Below, piece after piece: positions 1-6,123 of a stretch of DNA of 8,846 nucleotides; position 1 is the first letter of the stretch, and every line of letters starts with the position of its first letter. The DNA is from an uncultured bacterium. GTDB lineage: Bacteria; Patescibacteriota; Minisyncoccia; CAIUEV01. The stretch is from positions 1-8,846 of the forward strand of contig CAIUEV010000031.1 of the NCBI GenBank assembly GCA_903898335.1. Reading direction: 5' to 3'. The position numbers and the translations under genes are program-made. The notes under the pieces were generated by a model. The model worked only from the letters and a program-made list of their open reading frames with translations, searched no databases and had not been told where the DNA came from.

Positions 1-2
1 AG

Positions 3-1130
3 GATGAAGAGAGAAGAAAAAGACTGCTGCCCCAAATAATGCAGGAGCTGGAAGACCGAGTAAAAAACCCCAAAGCCATAAAAGATCTTCTGGACAACGA
101 TAAGCTGAAAAAAAGCGACAAGATAGACGATCAAGACAGATTGAATATTGAGAATATTTTTGGATCTATTGACACTGCGATAAAAAACAAAGATTCAAAA
201 GAATACAAAAAACAATTAAGCAACCTCAGCCAAGAGATAAACAAAATAAAAGCCAAGGATCCTTCTTTGGCTAACGAAAGCTTTATCCTTGAAGCTCAGA
301 AAAAGATTGCGGAGGCTTACAGAGCGAAGTTTTTACCGACCGACAAAGGTCCATCCATCAGAGATCGATTCGCTTCAGATATTCCCGCCATCGCCAGAGA
401 AAACGCCATTAATTTTCTCGCCGGCAGCAAAATCAAAGAAGAAAACGCCAAAAAAATCAAAGAAAAAATGGAGGAATTTAAAAAAGATCCAATGCTTAAC
501 AAGGAATTATTGGCCAGAAAATTCGCCCGCGACGAGCTTGATCCGATTGAAAGAGAGGCTGTTGTTGGCTTTTTCTCTTCATCCGCCAGAGACATGTCCT
601 CCTTGGTTAGAAGCATCAACAAAGAGAACGGCAAACCGGATGGCGACATCACTAACGCCATGACCTTTATTACCAACAAAACTTCGGAGATGACCGCTAT
701 GCGAGCTTTCAACAACGTACAAGCAGATGCGGAAAAAAGTAAAAACTTAACTTTAATAGGACACACTGTCTTCGATTCAACTTCGGGATCATATCGATCT
801 ACCAGTAAAGAAGAGCGATCTCAAGGGCTGAACAGAAGCCTGAACAGCATGAGCGACAAAAGCAAACTCTCTAAACTCAATCCCGCCGTGTTTCAATATG
901 ATAGCAAAAACAACGTTTTCGTCGACCCACTAGCCGTCAAAGCTGTTGTAAACTCAATAGATTTTAAGAAAATCACTAAAGATTCAAGGTTGGCCAGCGA
1001 AGTAGTGGAAGATATCGCCTCCAACACCAAAAAGTCTCTCGTCGAAAACAGTCCGCACTTCTCTGACTTTATTAACAACTCGGAACAACAGAACGCCTTC
1101 AAGAGCTTTGTCAAATCTAATTTGGAATAG
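3..1130 (+). CDS. C-terminal part of an unidentified charged helical protein
   Basis: I do not recognise this family. The frame is open to the left edge of the window with no stop before the first ATG at position 39. That ATG has no ribosome binding site, and the twelve codons before it (rich in Arg, Lys and Glu) look like protein, so I treat the gene as 5'-truncated and not as starting at 39. The visible 375 residues are hydrophilic, rich in Lys, Asp, Ser and Asn, and predicted by eye to be mostly alpha-helical. They contain no membrane segment, no Cys-pair zinc motif and no nucleotide-binding loop. A less charged Ser/Thr/Asn-rich stretch lies around the middle (the DMSSLVRS and AMTFITNKTSEM region). 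The protein ends at a TAG inside a hairpin. It faces the next gene tail to tail. It could be the cytoplasmic tail of a longer membrane or secretion-associated protein, but nothing in the window proves this. It is confidently coding because of its length and regular composition. Confidence 0.85.
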   Translation, partial: DEERRKRLLPQIMQELEDRVKNPKAIKDLLDNDKLKKSDKIDDQDRLNIENIFGSIDTAIKNKDSKEYKKQLSNLSQEINKIKAKDPSLANESFILEAQKKIAEAYRAKFLPTDKGPSIRDRFASDIPAIARENAINFLAGSKIKEENAKKIKEKMEEFKKDPMLNKELLARKFARDELDPIEREAVVGFFSSSARDMSSLVRSINKENGKPDGDITNAMTFITNKTSEMTAMRAFNNVQADAEKSKNLTLIGHTVFDSTSGSYRSTSKEERSQGLNRSLNSMSDKSKLSKLNPAVFQYDSKNNVFVDPLAVKAVVNSIDFKKITKDSRLASEVVEDIASNTKKSLVENSPHFSDFINNSEQQNAFKSFVKSNLE

Positions 1131-1154
1131 AAATCAGTTTCCAAATCTCTTTTT
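1120..1154 (+). terminator. Weak intrinsic terminator overlapping a stop codon
   Basis: An 8 bp perfect inverted repeat (ATTTGGAA at 1120-1127, TTCCAAAT at 1139-1146) encloses an 11 nt loop that starts with the TAG stop of the first gene. It is followed by TCTC and five Ts ending at 1154. The stem is AT-rich, so termination may be inefficient. It fits the end of the rightward gene. On the other strand no T-run follows the hairpin, so it is unlikely to stop the leftward operon. Confidence 0.45.
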
Positions 1155-1174
1155 GCTCACGATAGGCGACATAT

Positions 1175-2554
1175 CTACACAGCATCTTTGTCCCCTTTTA
1201 AAACGATTATCAGAGTTTTAAACAAGATAATAATATCTAGAGTAAGTGACCAATTTTCAATATAGTAAGTATCCAGACCAACTTCGTCTTCAAAGTTCAA
1301 ACCTGAGCTGCCTGACACCTGCGCCATCCCGGTAATACCGGCCTTTATACCGAGTACTTTTTTGTGATGAATTTTGTAGTTTTCAATTTCCTCCGGCTCA
1401 TGAGGTCTTGGGCCGACCAAACTCATCTCACCTTTTAAGACATTTATCAGTTGAGCGAATTCATCCAACCGTGTTCGACGCAAAAAGTGTCCAAACTTGG
1501 TAATTCTTGGATCGTTGACCATCTTGAACAATGGTCCGTCTTTACGCTCATTGAATTTCATCAGCTCTTTTTTCTTTTTATGTGCGTCTTTTATCATTGA
1601 ACGGAATTTGAGCATTTTAAATTCCCTACCCTGTGAAACTCTTTTTAATCTGGCAAAAACCGGTCCGGGTGAATCCAATTTTATTATTATAGCTAGAACT
1701 AAAAAAAGCGGTGATAGCAGAGTCAACAGGCAGAAAGAACCTACGAAATCATAAAATCTTTTCATCACTCTTCCCCATCCGTCAAGCGGCGTTCTTTTAA
1801 TCTCGACAACGGGAAAACCGGCTAAATTTCGCACCTCAATGTTTGTGGCACGAGCGGAGAAAAGATTCGGCACATACTTAAAGTCTATCCTATTCGCTTC
1901 GCAGAATCGCACCAGCGGCATTATTTTTGAATGTAAAGTCTCCGGATTGCAATAGATAATCTCATCAACTTTTCTGGCATAATAATCCATCTTTTTTTCC
2001 TCTATTTCCTTAATTCTGGCCACCAGTTTGTAGGGACTGGATTTTTTTTGACGAAAAAATTTTATAATTTTATCGCTTATTTCCCCTTCCCCGATAATCA
2101 AAACTCTGTGTACTCCGACACCTTTTATTTTAGCCAGCTTGGTTTGAATGAACCTGACCAAAAATCTCTCCCAAGAAACAAAAAATATAATCGAGAGCCA
2201 ACTGCCAATCAAAATAAATCGAGAAGAAAAAAATTCCCTATTAACAAACGCCACTAGAATAATTATCAGCAGAGCCGTGGAAGTTGAGGAAAAAATCTTA
2301 ATAAACTCTTTCAACAGACTACGTGTGACTTTCATTGAATAAAGACCCTCTATGGCGTAAACCAAAACTACAAAGGCCGCCCCCAGTAAAGTCATACGCA
2401 CAAACTGCCAAAAATCCAAAGTGTATAGAACCGGATAGCTTGACTTTATGGGATCAACGAAACGCAATGAATAAATAAAAATTATCGAAAAAACAATCGA
2501 GAGATAGTCCAGTGGGACCATTAAAGCATTAAAGAATAATTCAGATCTTTTCAT
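1175..2554 (-). CDS. Polyprenyl-phosphate sugar-1-phosphate transferase (WcaJ/WbaP-like)
   Basis: This membrane enzyme should transfer a sugar-1-phosphate from a nucleotide sugar to undecaprenyl phosphate, the priming step of exopolysaccharide, capsule or surface-glycan synthesis. The N-terminal third has about four membrane segments (near residues 10-32, 51-72, 91-106 and 110-129). A Rossmann-like middle domain follows, starting at VLIIGEGE near residue 150. The C-terminal bacterial sugar transferase domain spans about residues 264-459. It opens with a hydrophobic re-entrant helix and then carries KFRSM, DPRITKFG, FLRRTRLDE (the Asp-Glu pair at about 364-365 is the family's catalytic dyad), NVLKGEMSLVGPRP and GITGMAQVSG. 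At 459 residues it is full length for the long, polytopic class. I chose the ATG at 2554. A TTG four codons upstream (2566) is in frame, but neither has a Shine-Dalgarno sequence. It is the last gene of the leftward rel-ftsQ group. The donor sugar cannot be told from sequence. Confidence 0.93.
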   Translation of the reverse strand: MKRSELFFNALMVPLDYLSIVFSIIFIYSLRFVDPIKSSYPVLYTLDFWQFVRMTLLGAAFVVLVYAIEGLYSMKVTRSLLKEFIKIFSSTSTALLIIILVAFVNREFFSSRFILIGSWLSIIFFVSWERFLVRFIQTKLAKIKGVGVHRVLIIGEGEISDKIIKFFRQKKSSPYKLVARIKEIEEKKMDYYARKVDEIIYCNPETLHSKIMPLVRFCEANRIDFKYVPNLFSARATNIEVRNLAGFPVVEIKRTPLDGWGRVMKRFYDFVGSFCLLTLLSPLFLVLAIIIKLDSPGPVFARLKRVSQGREFKMLKFRSMIKDAHKKKKELMKFNERKDGPLFKMVNDPRITKFGHFLRRTRLDEFAQLINVLKGEMSLVGPRPHEPEEIENYKIHHKKVLGIKAGITGMAQVSGSSGLNFEDEVGLDTYYIENWSLTLDIIILFKTLIIVLKGDKDAV

Positions 2555-2616
2555 ACTAGTAATCAAAATTTATTTTATCTCGACTATCTATATGGAACTG
2601 GCAAAAAACAAGAAAA

Positions 2617-3708
2617 TCAAGTTTTTTTCTTCTTTTTATCCTTGCTGTTTTTTTCGCTCTCAGCCGGCACGGCCGATGGCGCCGGTTTTTCATTTTCCCC
2701 TTCGGTTATCATTTCTTTTTCTTCATTCTTGTTTTCCTCATCGGTCTTGATGCAATCCGGTTTTAGTTTATAGAAAATACGATCTCTAAGCCTTAAATCG
2801 GCATAATCGAGGCAGCGAACATCCAGGTTTTTTGACTTAACTTCTTGATCTATGATTTTCATTAGAAGCTCCAAGCTTCGATCTAGGCTAAGCCCGATAT
2901 CCAAAGATATCGTCCATTCTTCCGGAGTCTTTACTCTTATTTCCAGAGCTGAAGGGATAGGCGTTGAAATCTCAGAAATTTCATAACCTGTTTTTTCTTT
3001 AAATTTCCTTGAGACTTCGTTAGCGAAATTAACATATTCAGGAGAGGTTATTAGGTTGTCCAAGGGAATGTCGGAATTGGATAAATCTTTAACCACAACC
3101 AAATTGCCGTTGTCTGAAGAGACTTCAAAGAAAGAACTTTGATTGTAAGACACTCCGTCCTCGTCCACCCAGGTACATCCCTTATTATTGCAAAAAATCA
3201 AAACCGCCTTCTTCTCTTCAATCAAAATTTTCAAGCCTCCGGGGAAGATTCTCTCCACCGAGACATTGCTTATTCTTTTAAAATTGGAAAGGATTTCTTT
3301 TTTTATTTGGTTGGTGGGAACAAAGAAAAAATTATTCGATGGAAGAAATCGAAGAGATTTTTTATGAAGAAAGGGCTCGACTGAATCCAGAACCGCTTTC
3401 TTATCCACAATATTATTCCCCTCTATGGTTATACTGTGAACTTGAAGCCATTCGGAGAAAAAAAGAAAATAAAAAGTCCCAAAAATCAGCAACAAAAAAA
3501 GGAGGCGATAAATGATTCTGGCAAAATATATTCTTAACCCGGAAACAACAAGCTTCGGTGTCCTGACGCTTATCAGGGGATTTTTAGGAGTTGTTCTCCT
3601 CACCCTCATTCTCGAATAGGACCTGACTCGACTGCTGCGAGGAGGAGCTATTTTCCTCCTATACCCACCGGTCCCGACTTTATTTTTTTTACGAAAAAAA
3701 TCAAACAT
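2617..3708 (-). CDS. ftsQ: FtsQ/DivIB-like cell division protein with POTRA domain
   Basis: This is a probable bitopic divisome protein that links early and late division proteins at the septum. The order seen is: an Arg/Lys-rich cytoplasmic N-terminus (residues 1-65, strongly basic at 17-42); one membrane segment (about 67-84); a POTRA-type region (about 88-164, starting VHSITIEGNNIVDKKAV and ending FPGGLKILIEEKKAV); and the FtsQ-type beta domain, with WVDEDGVSY near 180 and the closing strand DYADLRLRDRIFYKLK near 301-316. After this comes an unusual tail of about 45 residues, first acidic and then ending in a lysine run. Four extracytoplasmic cysteines (173, 178, 299, 319) could form disulfides. 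The ATG lies 6 nt after the rel stop codon, so the two are almost certainly cotranscribed. No cell-wall or ftsA/ftsZ genes adjoin it, unlike the classical division cluster. The family call rests on domain order and the POTRA and closing-strand patterns. Sequence identity to known FtsQ is probably low. Confidence 0.82.
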   Translation of the reverse strand: MFDFFRKKNKVGTGGYRRKIAPPRSSRVRSYSRMRVRRTTPKNPLISVRTPKLVVSGLRIYFARIIYRLLFLLLIFGTFYFLFFSEWLQVHSITIEGNNIVDKKAVLDSVEPFLHKKSLRFLPSNNFFFVPTNQIKKEILSNFKRISNVSVERIFPGGLKILIEEKKAVLIFCNNKGCTWVDEDGVSYNQSSFFEVSSDNGNLVVVKDLSNSDIPLDNLITSPEYVNFANEVSRKFKEKTGYEISEISTPIPSALEIRVKTPEEWTISLDIGLSLDRSLELLMKIIDQEVKSKNLDVRCLDYADLRLRDRIFYKLKPDCIKTDEENKNEEKEMITEGENEKPAPSAVPAESEKNSKDKKKKKT

Positions 3709-3714
3709 TGAATT

Positions 3715-5355
3715 TTAATCTTTTTTGCTTGAATTATCTTTTTTTAGACCGCTACGACTCGTCTTTTTCAACCAATTTCTAATTTTGCTTTTAGCCTGAC
3801 TGGTTTTAACAAACTCCAGCCAACCGCTATCCGGATTCTTCTTGGAACGATTCATTATTATTTCAACAACTTCCCCATTTTTTATTTTGTAGTCCAGTCC
3901 GACCTTTTGACCGTTTATTTTTGCTCCGATGCAAGAGTTCCCTATTTCCGAATGCACCAGATAAGCAAAGTCAACAGGGGTCGCCCCCTCCGGTAAGTTG
4001 ATGACATCCCCCTTTGGTGTGAAGGCAAAAATTCTGTCCTGAAAAAAATCAATCTTAAGGCTTTGAAAAAATTCTTTGGAATCACCGCCAATTTCACTAT
4101 GCCACTTCCTCAGCTGCTTCACCCATTCTATCTCCTTTAGGTTTATATGTTTGACCGGCTCGCTTCTGGGCATAAAGTAACTATAGAAACTCTTCTTTTC
4201 CGAATAAATCCAATGAGCCGCAATACCGAATTCAGCCTCATAATGCATTTGCGGAGTTCTTATTTGGACTTCGATAATTTCCTTTCTGGGGCCAAAAATA
4301 GTCGTATGCAAACTTCTGTACCCGTTAGGTTTCGGCAAAGATATATAATCCTTTATTCTACCGATTAGCGGCTTGTAGTGTTTATGGATGACCCCCAGAA
4401 CTTCATAGCAATTGGCAATTTCCGGCACAATAATACGAAGAGCCACCAGGTCGTAGACACGAGCTATATTCATGTGGTGACGCAGCAGCTTGTGATACAA
4501 ACTAAAGAGATGTTTCGCTCGGCCATGGATGTCAACCAGTTTTTGATTTTCCTTTTTGAGGATATCCCCGATTTCTTCAATTGCTCTTGCCACCGCCTTT
4601 TCTTTTTCTTGATACTCTCCTCTGGTCATTTTCTCGATTTCCCGATATTTTTTGGGAAAGACATAAGAAAAAGCCAGATCCTCCAGATAGCCCTTTATTC
4701 CCCCCATACCAAGCCGATTAGCGATGGGAGCGTAAATTTCCAGAGTTTCCTTCGCGATTCGATATTGTTTGTTGGGCGGTAGCACGTCCAGTGTCCTCAT
4801 ATTATGGAGTCTGTCGGCCAATTTAACTAAAATAATCCTGATATCGGCCGCCATCGCCAAAACCATTCTTCTTAGATTTTCCATATACAGATACTCTCTT
4901 TCTTCTTTTCTTCTGTTTCTTTCAACTTCTTCGCGATCTATATTTTTGCTGTCCTTATCTTTCTTTTGTTTTTCGTCTTGATTTTTATCTCTTTCCCAAA
5001 TATTTTTAGCCCTCTCTTCACTCAGACGAACTTCACCTATTTTAGTCACTCCTTCAACTAAAAAGGCGATCTCTTCACCGAATTCTTTTTTAACATCCTC
5101 TATGGCAAATCCCGTATCCTCGGCCACATCGTGGAGAAGTCCGGCTGAGATTGTTTCCGCCGACATGCCCATTTTTGCCAAAGTCAAAGCAGTCTGCAAC
5201 GGATGCTGGATATATTTTTCGCCCGATTTTCTCATTTGCCCGTCATGAGCTATTTTGGCGAATTCAAAAGCCTTTCGAATTAACTTCGTATCGATTCCTC
5301 GGCTTCTTGACTTAGCGGCCTCTATAACATTTTCGATCCTAATTGAATCAAGCAT
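3715..5355 (-). CDS. rel: Bifunctional (p)ppGpp synthetase/hydrolase, C-terminally short Rel
   Basis: This is a RelA/SpoT-homologue enzyme that makes and degrades the stringent-response alarmones. The hydrolase domain (about residues 25-200) keeps its metal site: His51, the HDVAED motif at 75-80, and KLADRLHNM with Asp181 and Asn185. The synthetase domain (about 270-385) keeps GRAKHLFSLY (278-287), DLVALR, the RIKD motif (333-336, the RxKD form of bifunctional Rel/SpoT, not the ExDD form of RelA), GYRSLHTT and IEVQIRT. Both activities are therefore predicted. A TGS domain follows (about 438-502, RIFAFTPKGDVINLPEGATPVDFAY). The protein then ends at 546 residues, shortly after the TGS, without the zinc-finger and ACT/RRM domains of typical 700-750 residue Rel proteins. 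A charged insert of roughly 35-40 residues lies at about 118-155 within the hydrolase domain. The start ATG at 5355 has no Shine-Dalgarno sequence. It is the first gene of the leftward operon and is divergent from lepB. Confidence 0.96.
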   Translation of the reverse strand: MLDSIRIENVIEAAKSRSRGIDTKLIRKAFEFAKIAHDGQMRKSGEKYIQHPLQTALTLAKMGMSAETISAGLLHDVAEDTGFAIEDVKKEFGEEIAFLVEGVTKIGEVRLSEERAKNIWERDKNQDEKQKKDKDSKNIDREEVERNRRKEEREYLYMENLRRMVLAMAADIRIILVKLADRLHNMRTLDVLPPNKQYRIAKETLEIYAPIANRLGMGGIKGYLEDLAFSYVFPKKYREIEKMTRGEYQEKEKAVARAIEEIGDILKKENQKLVDIHGRAKHLFSLYHKLLRHHMNIARVYDLVALRIIVPEIANCYEVLGVIHKHYKPLIGRIKDYISLPKPNGYRSLHTTIFGPRKEIIEVQIRTPQMHYEAEFGIAAHWIYSEKKSFYSYFMPRSEPVKHINLKEIEWVKQLRKWHSEIGGDSKEFFQSLKIDFFQDRIFAFTPKGDVINLPEGATPVDFAYLVHSEIGNSCIGAKINGQKVGLDYKIKNGEVVEIIMNRSKKNPDSGWLEFVKTSQAKSKIRNWLKKTSRSGLKKDNSSKKD

Positions 5356-5412
5356 GTTTTTACTGGCTAAAAAATAAATAAGGTTTTAGAATAACTTCGT
5401 TCACCTGAAACG

Positions 5413-5441
5413 TTATCTTTAGTACGCTTTGTAATTATAAA
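5413..5441 (+). promoter_or_regulatory. Candidate lepB promoter with near-leaderless start
   Basis: TTATCT (5413-5418) and TATAAA (5436-5441) are separated by 17 nt. The -10 matches the sigma-70 consensus at five of six positions and the -35 at three of six. Transcription would begin near 5448, only about 5 nt before the lepB ATG. This agrees with the absence of any Shine-Dalgarno sequence there. The -10 overlaps the minus-strand TATAAT. Confidence 0.35.
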
Positions 5442-5467
5442 AAATTTTTTCTATGTCCGAAAGTCAA
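5434..5467 (-). promoter_or_regulatory. Candidate promoter of the rel operon
   Basis: On the minus strand a perfect TATAAT lies at 5434-5439, which would put transcription start near 5427 and give a rel leader of about 70 nt. A TTGACT lies at 5462-5467, but the 22 nt spacer is too long for a standard sigma-70 promoter. At a 17 nt spacer the -35 is poor (TTTCGG). The support is therefore mainly the -10 and the position in the only gap upstream of rel. Confidence 0.35.
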
Positions 5468-6049
5468 AATAAAAATACGAGAATAGGCGGAACTATTTTG
5501 GCCGGAATCCTTGAAATCGCTCAAGTGGTTTCCGTCTCTCTGATTATAGTTCTTATTATCAAATATTACCTTATTCAGCCATTTATGATTAAGGGTAACA
5601 GTATGGAGCCGAATTTCCATGATGGAAACTATATTGTGGCCGATGAAATTTCTTATCGATTCAGAACACCGGAGCGAGAAGAGGTAATCGTCTTTCACTT
5701 CCCCATTGACGAAAAACAATACTTTATCAAAAGAATTATCGGTCTACCGGGAGAAACTGTTGAGATAAAAGATAAGCAAGTCAAAGTTTCAAGTAACAGC
5801 GATCCTGAGGGCAAGTTTTTGGATGAGAATTATTTACCGGAAAACGTGAGAAACAAGACAGAGGGCAATCTTAAGGTCACCCTAAAAGATAATGAATACT
5901 TTGTTATGGGAGATAATCGATTTCACGAAAAAAGTTCAGATTCAAGGTCTTGGGGTCCGGTTAGCCAAGATTTGGTTGTCGGTAAAGTTATGTTTCGAAT
6001 TTGGATTATAGAAAAAATCATTGGCGGTTTTAAAGCCCTGATGATGTAA
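5453..6049 (+). CDS. lepB: Signal peptidase I
   Basis: This is the type I leader peptidase, which cleaves signal peptides from exported proteins on the outer face of the cytoplasmic membrane by a Ser/Lys dyad. One N-terminal membrane helix (about residues 14-37) is followed by the catalytic fold. Box B is MIKGNSMEPNFHDG, with nucleophile Ser50. Box D is YFIKRIIGLPGE, with general base Lys93. Box E is MGDNRFHEKSSDSRSWG (residues 152-168), including the Gly-Asp-Asn-Arg and Ser-Asp-Ser-Arg signatures. At 198 residues it is the compact Gram-positive-like size with one membrane helix and no large insert. The ATG at 5453 is preceded by a T-run with no Shine-Dalgarno sequence. The gene stands alone, divergent from rel and convergent with rnj, and ends in a strong terminator. 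Confidence 0.97.
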   Translation: MSESQNKNTRIGGTILAGILEIAQVVSVSLIIVLIIKYYLIQPFMIKGNSMEPNFHDGNYIVADEISYRFRTPEREEVIVFHFPIDEKQYFIKRIIGLPGETVEIKDKQVKVSSNSDPEGKFLDENYLPENVRNKTEGNLKVTLKDNEYFVMGDNRFHEKSSDSRSWGPVSQDLVVGKVMFRIWIIEKIIGGFKALMM

Positions 6050-6070
6050 TTTTTTGCTTGATTAAAGTAC

Positions 6071-6102
6071 AAAAAAGACGCACCTCGCAGCGCGTCTTTT
6101 TT
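6071..6102. terminator. Bidirectional intrinsic terminator between lepB and rnj
   Basis: A perfect 11 bp inverted repeat is present: AAAAAAGACGC at 6071-6081 and GCGTCTTTTTT at 6092-6102, around a 10 nt loop. The GACGC/GCGTC core gives a stable stem, and either strand reads stem followed by a run of six Ts. It lies 21 nt after the lepB stop and 21 nt after the rnj stop, so one element can end both convergent transcripts. Confidence 0.92.
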
Positions 6103-6123
6103 ATTTCCGAATTTATTCTTTCA

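Noticed and set aside
39..41. ATG at 39 as the true start of the first gene
   Set aside because: The reading frame continues open to the window edge with protein-like charged codons and there is no ribosome binding site. A truncated longer gene is more likely.
317..766. Open frame of about 150 codons antisense to the first gene
   Set aside because: It is Leu/Ser-rich in the way expected of the complement of a Lys/Glu/Asp-rich helical gene, with no independent support.
2564..2566. TTG at 2566 as start of the sugar transferase
   Set aside because: It adds only four residues and has no Shine-Dalgarno sequence. The ATG at 2554 directly precedes the KRSELFF start of the membrane region and is the simpler choice.
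2603..2631. Hairpin AAGAAAA/TTTTCTT followed by a T-run at the end of the ftsQ-like gene on the minus strand, as a terminator between ftsQ and the sugar transferase
   Set aside because: The stem is 7 bp and has a single G-C pair. It arises from the lysine-codon run and its T-rich surroundings, so it is too weak to call.
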